The position numbers and the translations under genes were made by a program. A DNA stretch of 15,771 nucleotides from Hallerella sp963629575 (GTDB lineage Bacteria > Fibrobacterota > Fibrobacteria > Fibrobacterales > Fibrobacteraceae): positions 1 through 15,771 of the forward strand of contig CAVGIM010000054.1 in assembly GCA_963629575.1 (NCBI GenBank). The letters are read 5' to 3'. Every line of letters starts with the position of its first letter. Positions within the stretch are counted from its first letter, which is position 1. Shown here piece after piece: positions 1 to 6,479 of this stretch. Under the pieces are notes generated by a model. That model was given only the letters and a program-made list of their open reading frames with translations, was not told the DNA's origin and did no database searches.

Positions 1-2
1 GA

Positions 3-761
3 TTTTGTGGTTATGGATTGTTTTTTGAAAAATTTGATAGCGAAGGAAAGCGATTAAATGTATTTAAGAAAGGCACGACTTTTTCCAAAATTTATAGCTT
101 GTATTGTTGGGATGAGAAGTTGCGAAATATCCTTCAACGTTATCTTGGAAAAATTGAGATTGCTTTTAGAGCTGTGTTGAATTATGTTCTAGTCTCCGAA
201 ACAAAAAATCCTTGTTGGTTTCTTGATTCTGCTTTGATGATTCGCGCTTATCAGGAGGATTTTGTAAAAAAAGAGAGTTTGGATGCTTTGAATCGTGCTG
301 TGGAGAATAGGGAATTATCGGCTCTTCATTTCAAGGAAACTTATGACGAACAGGAATTTCCGCCTTGTTGGATGCTCTGTGAATTTTTCTCTTTTGGAAA
401 ATGGTCTAGGTTATTCGGACAACTAAAGCGGAAAGATTATGTAAAAAAGATTGCCGGGTATTTTAAGGCTCCTCCGAATGACTTTGTTTCTTGGTTGCGG
501 GCTTTGGTCATCTTGAGGAATCGCTGTGCACACCACGCTCGATTGTGGGACTACGAATTTAAAATAAAGCCATCGCTGACTCCATCACAAAAACGGGCGG
601 GTTTAGACAATGGTCGGGTGGGTTCTTTAATTTGTATTGTTAAAGAGCTTCTCGCTTTTGACGGGGAAGTTCAGAAGAACTTTTCTCAAGAAATGGACGA
701 ATTGTTGAATACTTGCCCTTGTCCCTATTTTAAGGCTTTAGGCCTTAATCAACCCTTTTGA
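3..761 (+). CDS. Abi_2-family HEPN protein (AbiD/AbiF-like), 5' truncated by window
   Basis: The reading frame is open to the left edge, so the gene starts outside the window; a TTG at 18 is not a convincing start. In Abi_2 proteins the visible beginning (YGLFFEKFD, then FKKGTTFSKIYSLYCWDEKLRNIL) follows an N-terminal stretch of some tens of residues, so roughly that much is missing. Counting from the TTG, residues 167-173 read RNRCAHH, the R-x4-H catalytic motif of HEPN ribonucleases. Members known from lactococcal plasmids abort phage infection, and HEPN proteins generally cut RNA; the role here is inferred from that. The gene is visibly AT-richer than everything downstream and uses codons such as TTT, AAA and GAT much more, which suggests horizontal acquisition. 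No toxin or antitoxin partner is visible downstream. Family call is good; biological target unknown. Confidence 0.85.
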   Translation, partial: FCGYGLFFEKFDSEGKRLNVFKKGTTFSKIYSLYCWDEKLRNILQRYLGKIEIAFRAVLNYVLVSETKNPCWFLDSALMIRAYQEDFVKKESLDALNRAVENRELSALHFKETYDEQEFPPCWMLCEFFSFGKWSRLFGQLKRKDYVKKIAGYFKAPPNDFVSWLRALVILRNRCAHHARLWDYEFKIKPSLTPSQKRAGLDNGRVGSLICIVKELLAFDGEVQKNFSQEMDELLNTCPCPYFKALGLNQPF

Positions 762-767
762 GTTCTT

Positions 768-1958
768 ATGATCCCTGTCCCGAACTGTTCCTCCTGCGCT
801 GCCTGCGCGAATGTTTGCCCCCGCGATGCGATTGCGATGACGCTTGACGAAAAGGGCTTTTACCGTCCGAGCGTCGATTTCGAAAAATGTGTCGCATGCG
901 GAGCCTGCGAACGAGCCTGCCCTTGGACAAAAAATGTCGCAAATCCGAACGGAGCCTTTGAATCGCCAAAAACGCTTGCCGCCTATGCGACCGATGAAGC
1001 GATTCGCTTGAACTCGTCGAGCGGGGGAATCTTTTCGGTGATTGCGGAAAAGGTTCTGGATGACGGTGGTGCAGTCGTCGGGGTGGCGCAGCTGGGCAAG
1101 GCGCATTTCGGGCATGTCGTCGTCGAAAACAAGGCGGACTTGGAAAAGCTCCGCGGTTCCAAATACGTGCAGGCGGATGCCGGTGAAAGCTATCGGGATG
1201 TTCGCTCGCTTTTGCGTGCCGGGCGCAAGGTGCTCTTTTCGGGGACGCCGTGCCAGGTGGCGGCTCTCTATTCGGTGCTCGGAACGAAACGCTTTGAAAA
1301 CTTGACGACGGTGGATATTGTCTGCCACGGTTCGCCGAGCGTAAAGGTCTTTGAAAAGTATCTACGGGAAACGGAGACGCTTGCGTCTGCCTCTATTTTG
1401 TCTAGCCGTTTTCGCGATAAGCGGAACGGCTGGAGACTGTTTTCAATGGCGCATCGCGCCATTGAATACAGTTCTGGAGACTGTTTTCAAATTTTTAAAA
1501 CGCTTCGCGAAGATAAATTCATGGGCGTGTTTTTGCAGAACCTCTGTTTGAACGATTCCTGCGCGGATTGCCGTTATGGAAAGCTCCCTCGCATCGCCGA
1601 TATCACGCTCGGCGATTACTGGAACATCGCTTCGGTTCATCCGGAGATGGACGACGACAAGGGAACTTCCGTCGTGCTGCTGAATACGGAATGCGGCGAA
1701 AAGCTGTTTGAAGAAGTCTCCCCGCGAATTCGTTCTTGCGAATCAAGCCTGTCTGCGGCAATCGCCGGGAATCCGTGCATTGTTCGTTCGAGCAAGCCGC
1801 ACCCGAAAAGGGCGGAGTTTTTTGCCGAACTGGATTTCAAAACGCTTGACGAACTCATCCGAAAGTTTTGCCCTTACCCGGGACCGCTGGAAAAGGCTTG
1901 CCATAAAGCGCGACGGATTTTGGGAGCGGTGAAGAGAAGGCTTTTGCGTCGCCGGTAA
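768..1958 (+). CDS. Coenzyme F420 hydrogenase/dehydrogenase beta-subunit (FrhB) family 4Fe-4S protein
   Basis: The 396-residue protein begins with a two-cluster ferredoxin domain: Cys7, 10, 13, 17 and Cys41, 44, 47, 51, each CxxCxxCxxxCP. The FrhB-type domain follows, with SSSGGIFS near residue 83, the FSGTPCQVAAL segment, DIVCHGSPS, FRDKRNGW and a C-terminal CxxC region ending in ITLGDYW. In bacteria without F420 such proteins are electron-transfer flavoproteins often found beside polysaccharide pyruvyltransferases in surface polysaccharide loci; their substrates are mostly undefined. No pyruvyltransferase is visible, but the upstream sequence is cut off. The ATG at 768 is 6 bp after the preceding stop and has no clear Shine-Dalgarno sequence. 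The stretch around residues 223-241 is encoded by an unusual hairpin plus direct repeat (see the repeat entries) and looks a few residues longer than I expect for the family. Confidence 0.88.
   Translation: MIPVPNCSSCAACANVCPRDAIAMTLDEKGFYRPSVDFEKCVACGACERACPWTKNVANPNGAFESPKTLAAYATDEAIRLNSSSGGIFSVIAEKVLDDGGAVVGVAQLGKAHFGHVVVENKADLEKLRGSKYVQADAGESYRDVRSLLRAGRKVLFSGTPCQVAALYSVLGTKRFENLTTVDIVCHGSPSVKVFEKYLRETETLASASILSSRFRDKRNGWRLFSMAHRAIEYSSGDCFQIFKTLREDKFMGVFLQNLCLNDSCADCRYGKLPRIADITLGDYWNIASVHPEMDDDKGTSVVLLNTECGEKLFEEVSPRIRSCESSLSAAIAGNPCIVRSSKPHPKRAEFFAELDFKTLDELIRKFCPYPGPLEKACHKARRILGAVKRRLLRRR
1430..1490 (+). repeat. 17-bp direct repeat flanking a hairpin, inside the FrhB-family gene
   Basis: CTGGAGACTGTTTTCAA occurs at 1430-1446 and again at 1474-1490, 44 bp apart and therefore read in different frames (GWRLFS in the first copy, SGDCFQ in the second). 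The hairpin of the next entry lies between them. The reading frame stays open throughout. Confidence 0.9.
1436..1472. repeat. Near-perfect 17-bp-arm inverted repeat inside a coding region
   Basis: The left arm 1436-1452 (ACTGTTTTCAATGGCGC) is the reverse complement of 1456-1472 with one mismatch, separated by the 3-nt loop ATC. The inner 11 bp of each arm match perfectly. The outer part of the left arm also belongs to the 17-bp direct repeat, so the same short sequence occurs here three times: direct, inverted, direct. That pattern is typical of template-switching events. Confidence 0.9.
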
Positions 1959-1963
1959 CAGGA

Positions 1964-2269
1964 TTATTTGTCGGGCTTGTCGGAGGCCAGGTCGGCGGGC
2001 GCTGCCGTCAGAAGACCGATGATTTTTTCCCGTTCCGAAGTGGACAGGCTCTTTCTCAGATAACCCTGAATCTTGGAATGCCGCTTGACGATGGACATTC
2101 CGGTGAAGAGCGGTGATTTGATGAGGCCGCTCACGTAGCCGTTTTCGAGTTCGTTGATTTGAATTCGGGTTCCTTTCGTTTTGCCGAGTTCAGAATTTTT
2201 TAAAACCCGTTTGAGCTTTTTTCCGAGGGTCGGTTTATTCTCTGTTTGAATTTTTTTTGCGTTAGGCAT
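1964..2269 (-). CDS. Small BolA-like protein (divergent)
   Basis: The 101-residue protein has a basic N-terminal half. Its second half fits the BolA consensus: SGLIKSPLFTGMSIVKRH (residues 47-64, with the Arg63-His64 pair), then a helix and a Leu-rich segment ending in APADL. BolA proteins have a small alpha/beta KH-like fold, and many pair with monothiol glutaredoxins around a shared iron-sulfur cluster. The usual loop with a second His or Cys ligand (HAGH in YrbA-like proteins) is not evident, so cluster binding is doubtful. The ATG is preceded on the minus strand by AAAGGGGAAAA, a plausible ribosome binding site. Its stop is 5 bp from the end of the FrhB-family gene, and the two converge without an obvious terminator. 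Family call is by motif only. Confidence 0.55.
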   Translation of the reverse strand: MPNAKKIQTENKPTLGKKLKRVLKNSELGKTKGTRIQINELENGYVSGLIKSPLFTGMSIVKRHSKIQGYLRKSLSTSEREKIIGLLTAAPADLASDKPDK

Positions 2270-2371
2270 TTTTTCCCCTTTGGAAGCATTCCTGTCCTTT
2301 GGTGATGATCGGGCATTCCTGTATATATAAAATTTCTACATTGGCTTTCGGAATTTTCAAAAGGTAATGCG
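2270..2371. promoter_or_regulatory. Divergent promoter region, BolA-like gene / M29 aminopeptidase
   Basis: This 102-bp gap separates two divergent starts. It holds an A/T stretch at 2322-2336 (TATATATAAAATTTC), which can supply a -10 box on either strand. A short direct repeat GCATTCCTGT occurs at 2286-2295 and 2313-2322. The plus-strand gene has a ribosome binding site AAAAGGT ending 6 nt before its ATG. No -35 box is convincing. Confidence 0.4.
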
Positions 2372-3487
2372 ATGGATTCAAGAATCGTTCAGCTCGCGGA
2401 AATGCTTGTCCGCGATGCGGTTGCCCTCAAAAGAGGCGAGAATATTTTAATCGAGACAACGGACGCTCCGGCAGAGATTTCCGTGGCGCTGATCCGGGCG
2501 GTGGCGAAGGCCGGCGGAAGGCCGTTCGTTTCGACGTTTTCGAGCGCGGTGAACCGGGTGCTCCTCCAGAATGCGACGGACGAACAGCTGAAAATCGCCG
2601 CGGAACACGATCTCGCGCAGATGAAGCAGATGCAGGCCTATATCTCGATTCGCGGAAGTGACAATTTTGTAGAACTTTCCGACGTTTCCGAAGACAGGAT
2701 GCGGGCGAACCGGACTATCCGCAATCCGGTCCTGAACTGGCGCGTGAACAAGACTCGCTGGTGCGTTCTCCGCTGGCCGGGACCTTCGCTCGCGCAGAGT
2801 GCGGGCATGAGCACGGAAGCTTTTGAAGACTTCTACTTCGAAGCGTGCCTCGCCGACTATCCGGGAATGCGGAAGGCGGCGCAGGGGCTGATCGATCGGA
2901 TGAACCGGACGGACAGGGTGCGCTTAAAGGCTCCGGGAACGGACCTCTCGTTCAGCATCAAGGGGATTCCGGCGGTTCCGTGTTGCGGGACGATGAACAT
3001 TCCGGACGGGGAAGTCTATACGGCGCCGGTTCGGGAAAGCGTGAACGGCGTCATCGCGTACAACACGCCGACGCTCTACGAGGGCAAGCGGTTCGAGGGG
3101 ATTCGGCTCGTTTTCAAGGACGGTAAAATCGTCGAGGCGACTTCTTCGGATACGGAAGCGATGAACGCGATTTTCGATACGGACGAGGGCGCGCGCTACG
3201 TGGGCGAGTTCTCGTTCGGGTTCAACCCGTTCATCCGCCGCCCGATCTGCGACATCCTTTTTGACGAGAAGATTTCGGGAAGCATCCACTTTACGCCGGG
3301 GAAGTGCTACGAGGACGCGGACAACGGGAACCGTTCCGCCATCCACTGGGACCTGGTGCTGGTCATGACTCCGGAATACGGCGGCGGGGAAATCTACATG
3401 GACGACGTTCTCGTGCGGAAGGACGGTCTCTTTGTCTTGCCGGAACTTCTCGCTTTGAACCCCGATAGGCTTGGGCGTTCCAAGTGA
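2372..3487 (+). CDS. M29-family metallo-aminopeptidase (AmpS/aminopeptidase T type)
   Basis: The 371-residue protein is the normal length for the family and has no signal peptide, so it should be a cytoplasmic exopeptidase that removes N-terminal residues from peptides using a two-metal centre. The C-terminal catalytic half carries the expected acidic and histidine landmarks: NIPDGEVYTAP with Glu214, GEFSFGFNP with Glu279, SIHFTPG with His306, and SAIHWDLV with His325 and Asp327, followed by GGEIYMDD. The match to metal ligands is by family pattern, not by alignment. The start ATG at 2372 has AAAAGGT six bases upstream. No terminator is visible before the glnN promoter region. Specific substrates are not predictable from sequence. 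Confidence 0.9.
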   Translation: MDSRIVQLAEMLVRDAVALKRGENILIETTDAPAEISVALIRAVAKAGGRPFVSTFSSAVNRVLLQNATDEQLKIAAEHDLAQMKQMQAYISIRGSDNFVELSDVSEDRMRANRTIRNPVLNWRVNKTRWCVLRWPGPSLAQSAGMSTEAFEDFYFEACLADYPGMRKAAQGLIDRMNRTDRVRLKAPGTDLSFSIKGIPAVPCCGTMNIPDGEVYTAPVRESVNGVIAYNTPTLYEGKRFEGIRLVFKDGKIVEATSSDTEAMNAIFDTDEGARYVGEFSFGFNPFIRRPICDILFDEKISGSIHFTPGKCYEDADNGNRSAIHWDLVLVMTPEYGGGEIYMDDVLVRKDGLFVLPELLALNPDRLGRSK

Positions 3488-3504
3488 CAAAACGACATAA
3501 ATGC

Positions 3505-3515
3505 TATATTTTTTG
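3505..3515 (+). promoter_or_regulatory. Possible housekeeping -10 box upstream of glnN
   Basis: TATATTTTTTG resembles the TAnnTTTG -7 box of FCB-group promoters and matches TATATTTT boxes before two other genes in the window (6863 and 8104). No good -35 is seen. It could give basal expression of glnN next to the sigma-54 promoter. Confidence 0.35.
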
Positions 3516-3575
3516 ACAAAAAGAGACAAAAACGTGGTTTTCTGCTCTGCATCCTTGCTAAAATCGCCGAATTTC

Positions 3576-3593
3576 GCCAAAATGCATTTTGGC
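3576..3593. promoter_or_regulatory. Perfect 18-bp palindrome overlapping the -24 element of the glnN promoter
   Basis: GCCAAAATGCATTTTGGC is its own exact reverse complement. Its last three bases include the conserved GG (3591-3592) of the sigma-54 -24 element, so a dimeric protein bound here would compete with or contact RNA polymerase. Which protein binds is unknown. Confidence 0.6.
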
Positions 3594-3605
3594 ACGGTTT
3601 TTGCA
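3589..3605 (+). promoter_or_regulatory. Sigma-54 (RpoN) promoter of glnN
   Basis: TTGGCACGGTTTTTGCA matches the consensus TGGCACG-N4-TTGCA exactly, with the invariant GG at 3591-3592 and GC at 3603-3604 separated by 10 nt as required. The start of transcription would fall near 3616, leaving a short leader that contains the AAGGAG ribosome binding site. Position in front of glutamine synthetase fits nitrogen-controlled expression by an NtrC-like activator; that regulator is inferred. Confidence 0.85.
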
Positions 3606-3627
3606 AATGGCTAGGGTACAAAACCAT

Positions 3628-3633
3628 AAGGAG
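3628..3633 (+). promoter_or_regulatory. Ribosome binding site deciding the glnN start
   Basis: AAGGAG sits 6 nt before GTG 3640 and selects this start over the upstream in-frame TTG at 3589 and ATG at 3607. Confidence 0.85.
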
Positions 3634-3639
3634 TTTACC

Positions 3640-5706
3640 GTGAGTATTCAAGAAGATTTCGGAAGTCTGGTGTTCAATGCGAAGACCATGAGCAAGTATC
3701 TTTCGCACAAGACCTATGAGAGCCTTCTCGCGACAATGGAGACGGGCTCTGCGCTCGATTCGTCGATTGCGGACGAGGTCGCCTCGGGAATGAAGACCTG
3801 GGCTATCGAGCACGGCGCGACCCACTTTACGCACTGGTTCCAGCCTCTGACCGGCACTACCGCCGAAAAGCACGACGCGTTCTACAACCCGGACTTCAAG
3901 GGCGGCATCGTCGCTTCCTTTAGCGGCAAGGAGCTTATCCAGGGCGAACCGGACGCTTCGAGCTTTCCTTCGGGCGGTCTGCGGGCGACTTTCGAGGCTC
4001 GCGGCTACACGGCGTGGGACCCTTCGAGCCCGGCGTTCATCAAGCGGAACAACGACGGCGTCGCCGTCCTCTGCATCCCGACGATGTTCTACGGCTACCA
4101 CGGCGAAGCTCTTGACAAGAAGACTCCGCTGCTTCGTTCGCAGGCGGCTCTCGCGAAGCAGATCTACCGCGTCGCGAAACTTTTTGGCGTGGAAGGCGAC
4201 AAGCGTCCGTTTGCGACTCTCGGACCGGAACAGGAATACTTCCTCGTCGATGCGGAACTCTATCGCGAACGGCCCGACCTGATGCAGACCGGTCGCACGC
4301 TTTTCGGTGTCCGCCCGGCGCGTCACCAGCAGCTCGAAGACCACTACTTCGGAAAGATCAAGAGCCGCGTGCTCTCCTTTATGGCCGAAGTCGATAAGGA
4401 ACTCTGGAAGCTTGGCGTCCCGGCGAAGACCCGCCACAACGAAGTCAGCCCGGCGCAGTTCGAGCTCGCTCCGGTGTTCGAGGACCAGAACCTTTCTTCC
4501 GACCACAACATGCTCACGATGGAAGTTCTCCAGACGGTTGCCGAGCGTTACGGTCTTGTCTGTCTTCTCCACGAAAAGCCTTTCGACGGCGTGAACGGTT
4601 CGGGAAAGCACAACAACTGGTCCATCACCGGTCCGGACGGCAAGAACTGGCTCTCTCCGGGAAAGACCCCGCACGAGAACGCGAAGTTCCTCACCGTGCT
4701 CGTTTCCATCATCAAGGGGGTCGATACCTTTGCGCCGCTGCTCCGCGCGAGCGTGGCGAGCGCCGGCAACGATCACCGTCTCGGCGCAAACGAAGCGCCT
4801 CCGGCGATTATCTCCATCTTCCTCGGCGAGCAGCTTACCGATATCATCAACCAGCTCGAACAGGGAAAGCCCTCCTCTTCGAAGAAGGGCAGCGAAATCG
4901 AAATCGGCGTTTCCATGCTGCCTCCGCTCCCGAAGGATGCGACGGACAGAAACCGCACGAGCCCGTTTGCCTTTACCGGAAACAAGTTCGAATTTCGCGC
5001 CGTGGGCAGCGAACAGAGCTGCTCGACCCCGAATACCGCGCTGAACACGATTGTCGCCTGGGCGCTTGACGACGTGATTGGCCAGATCGAGGCCCTTACC
5101 TCCAAGGGAACGGATTTCAATTCCGCCGTGCAGAGCGTTCTCCAGAAGGAAATCAAGGAACACAAGCGCGTGCTCTTCGATGGCAACGGCTACAGCGACG
5201 AGTGGAAAGCCGAAGCGGAACGCCGCGGTCTCCCGAACCTCAAGACGACACTCGAGGCTCTCGAAGCGTACCGCGATCCGAAGGTGGTGAAGCTCTACAA
5301 GGATTACGGCGTTCTCTCCGAAGTGGAACTCGAAAGCCGTTACGTGGTCGAGAAGGAAAAATACGAGACGATCATCGCGCTCGAAGCGAACTGCGCGCTC
5401 ACAATGGCGAAGACGATGTACCTCCCCGAGGGAATCTCTTACGCGGCGGAGCTTGCGGATTCCTGCTCTTCCCTGACCGACTTTGTTCACACGGGCATTT
5501 CGCGACTTGCAAAGTCCGCGGCGGAAAATGTCGAAGGTCTTACGCAGGAAATCGAAAAGCTCGAAAAGGCTGTCGATTCGGGCGAAACGCAGGCGGAACT
5601 CGAAGCGATGACCTCCGTGCGGAAGTTCGTCGATGCGCTTGAACGGATTGTTCCCGATTCCCAGTGGCCGGTTCCCGGCTACGGCGAGATGTTCTTCGTC
5701 GGCTGA
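3640..5706 (+). CDS. glnN: Glutamine synthetase type III
   Basis: The enzyme makes glutamine from glutamate, ammonia and ATP in the cytoplasm and is the main ammonia-assimilating enzyme in many Bacteroidetes and relatives. The 688-residue length fits the long GSIII class. Landmarks in order: THWFQPLTG with EKHD (61-79), LGPEQEYFLVD (194-204) with the catalytic Glu residues, RHNEVSPAQFE (265-275), EDQNLSSDHN (281-290), DGVNGSGKHNNWS (316-328) for glutamate/ATP binding, and NDHRLGANEAPPA (377-389). I chose the GTG at 3640 because AAGGAG lies at 3628-3633 with 6-nt spacing. An in-frame TTG at 3589 would lie inside the sigma-54 promoter and upstream of its start site. The gene is monocistronic: promoter in front, strong hairpin behind. 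Antisense open frames across it are artefacts of codon use. Confidence 0.96.
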   Translation: MSIQEDFGSLVFNAKTMSKYLSHKTYESLLATMETGSALDSSIADEVASGMKTWAIEHGATHFTHWFQPLTGTTAEKHDAFYNPDFKGGIVASFSGKELIQGEPDASSFPSGGLRATFEARGYTAWDPSSPAFIKRNNDGVAVLCIPTMFYGYHGEALDKKTPLLRSQAALAKQIYRVAKLFGVEGDKRPFATLGPEQEYFLVDAELYRERPDLMQTGRTLFGVRPARHQQLEDHYFGKIKSRVLSFMAEVDKELWKLGVPAKTRHNEVSPAQFELAPVFEDQNLSSDHNMLTMEVLQTVAERYGLVCLLHEKPFDGVNGSGKHNNWSITGPDGKNWLSPGKTPHENAKFLTVLVSIIKGVDTFAPLLRASVASAGNDHRLGANEAPPAIISIFLGEQLTDIINQLEQGKPSSSKKGSEIEIGVSMLPPLPKDATDRNRTSPFAFTGNKFEFRAVGSEQSCSTPNTALNTIVAWALDDVIGQIEALTSKGTDFNSAVQSVLQKEIKEHKRVLFDGNGYSDEWKAEAERRGLPNLKTTLEALEAYRDPKVVKLYKDYGVLSEVELESRYVVEKEKYETIIALEANCALTMAKTMYLPEGISYAAELADSCSSLTDFVHTGISRLAKSAAENVEGLTQEIEKLEKAVDSGETQAELEAMTSVRKFVDALERIVPDSQWPVPGYGEMFFVG

Positions 5707-5722
5707 TTTCTGTCGAAACGGA

Positions 5723-5756
5723 AAGAGCCCCCGCCGTGCGGGGGCTCTTCGCTTTG
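5723..5756 (+). terminator. Hairpin terminator after glnN
   Basis: An 11-bp perfect GC-rich stem (5723-5733 with 5739-5749) closes a 5-nt loop CCGTG, 16 bp after the glnN stop. The following TTCGCTTT is only a weak U-tract, so termination may be incomplete or assisted. Confidence 0.75.
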
Positions 5757-5833
5757 GCGGGATAGTTTTTCGCCTCGGATTTCCGCGAACGTACAGATTG
5801 AGAGAGAAGCGTGGAGCGTTGATAGAAACCAGG

Positions 5834-5896
5834 AGGCAGGAGTCAGCAGTTAGCAATTGACGATTAGTTGATAGGAGTCAGGAAGCAGGAGGCAGT
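5834..5896 (+). repeat. Degenerate heptanucleotide array (AGtCAGG type), nine units
   Basis: Reading in steps of seven from 5834 gives nine related units, among them AGGCAGG, AGTCAGC, AGTTAGC, AGTCAGG, AAGCAGG and AGGCAGT, with no break in phase. This resembles the short tandem heptamers of cyanobacterial genomes (a comparison from memory). Confidence 0.75.
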
Positions 5897-5976
5897 TGTT
5901 TGAAGGGAAGGTTAAGAGTGAAGAATGGAGTGTGGAGTGTTCGCGAAGCGATCCGTAAAGGTTTGTATGGTAAACG

Positions 5977-6034
5977 GTCATCCTAGAGCGAAGCAACGCG
6001 GAGCGACCTGTCTGCCGACAGGCAGGTAGGATCC
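5977..6034. repeat. GTCATCC...GGATCC dispersed repeat interrupted by a 20-bp palindromic module
   Basis: GTCATCCTA (5977-5985) and TAGGATCC (6027-6034) form inverted ends around AGCGAAGC/GGAGCGA motifs. Similar GTCATCCTGAGCGAAGC...GGATC repeats are common between genes in various bacteria, as I recall. The module CCTGTCTGCCGACAGGCAGG sits just inside the right end. Confidence 0.6.
6007..6026 (-). repeat. 20-bp palindromic module, copy 1
   Basis: CCTGTCTGCCGACAGGCAGG can fold as CCTGTC/GACAGG with loop TGCC, or alternatively as TGCC/GGCA around GACA. Exact copies, in one or the other orientation, occur at 6322, 15701 and 15740. Confidence 0.9.
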
Positions 6035-6189
6035 ATAGTCAGAGCTTAGAATTTGGAGCTTAGATCCGAGTTTCGCAAACATCTAGGCTCTAGCGTAAAA
6101 CGGCCTGTTTCGCAACTCTAAGCTCTAAGTTCTCCAAACTAAGCTCTGAGATTGCGTGGCCCTGGGGGTGGATGCAAGGTAGGGAAATC

Positions 6190-6224
6190 AGATCTTAGAA
6201 CTTAGATTTTAGAACTGAGATTTT
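6190..6224 (+). repeat. Heptanucleotide array (AGAnCTT type), five units
   Basis: Five in-phase heptamers: AGATCTT, AGAACTT, AGATTTT, AGAACTG, AGATTTT. Their reverse complements (CTCTAAG/TTCTAAG units) recur at 6116-6150, 6268-6302 and 6445-6479, giving the block its foldback character. Confidence 0.8.
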
Positions 6225-6309
6225 TAGACATCTATGTTCTGCATACAAGAAGCTTAAGCGTTCACTGTTCTAAGCTCTAAGTTCTCCCAACTAAACTCTG
6301 GCACGCTCC

Positions 6310-6479
6310 TCGCCGGGTAGGCCTGCCTGTCGGCAGACAGGCGCACCCTCCGTCGCCAGGCGGAAGCAGGTCGCTTCGCGACAAAAGCCTAGGCGTGCAA
6401 CGCCAAAAGCCTTTCGGCCAGAATAGTAACAGCCCGCTATGCAATTCTAAACTCTAAGCTCTCTTAGCTAAGATCTAAA
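6310..6479 (+). repeat. Dispersed repeat, copy A
   Basis: Starts TCGCCGGGTAGG and ends in heptads TTCTAAA, CTCTAAG, CTCTCTT, AGCTAAG, ATCTAAA that stop at the termination codon of the minus-strand gene at 6480. The reverse complement of 15582-15771 aligns along the whole length with many identical blocks, e.g. CAGGTCGCTTCGCGA, CAAAAGCCTTTCG and AACAGCCCGCT. Confidence 0.8.
6322..6341 (+). repeat. 20-bp palindromic module, copy 2
   Basis: CCTGCCTGTCGGCAGACAGG lies between GGGTAGG and CGCACCCTCC. In copy B of the surrounding repeat the same position holds the module in the opposite orientation. Confidence 0.9.

Larger units (their letters stand above)
5757..6479. repeat. Gene-free block built from dispersed and heptad repeats
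   Basis: This stretch of about 720 bp has no convincing coding frame. Reading along it: a 7-bp-periodic array (5834-5896); GAGTGTGGAGTGTTCGCGAA near 5930-5946; a GTCATCC...GGATCC repeat with a nested 20-bp palindrome (5977-6034); two related units of about 110 bp (about 6041-6150 and 6190-6302), each starting with AGAnCTTAGAA-like heptads and ending with CTCTAAG heptads so each can fold back on itself; then a dispersed repeat (6310-6479) that recurs inverted at 15582-15771. It looks like accumulated non-coding repeats of the miniature foldback type. Confidence 0.7.

Noticed and set aside
3589..3639. Upstream TTG start extension of glnN
   Set aside because: It lies in the sigma-54 promoter, upstream of the inferred transcription start; GTG 3640 has a proper AAGGAG.
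3394..5856. 820-residue open frame on the minus strand opposite glnN
   Set aside because: It is the complement of a strongly biased, GC-rich gene; the translation is Arg/Leu-rich, without recognisable domains, and runs into the repeat region.
5633..5860. 75-residue plus-strand frame across the glnN end and terminator
   Set aside because: It overlaps the glnN 3' end and a hairpin terminator and has no recognisable features.
5834..6479. CRISPR array or tRNA cluster in the repeat block
   Set aside because: Periodicity is 7 bp with no conserved 25-40 bp repeats or unique spacers, no cas genes are present, and no tRNA cloverleaf with a T-loop consensus was found.
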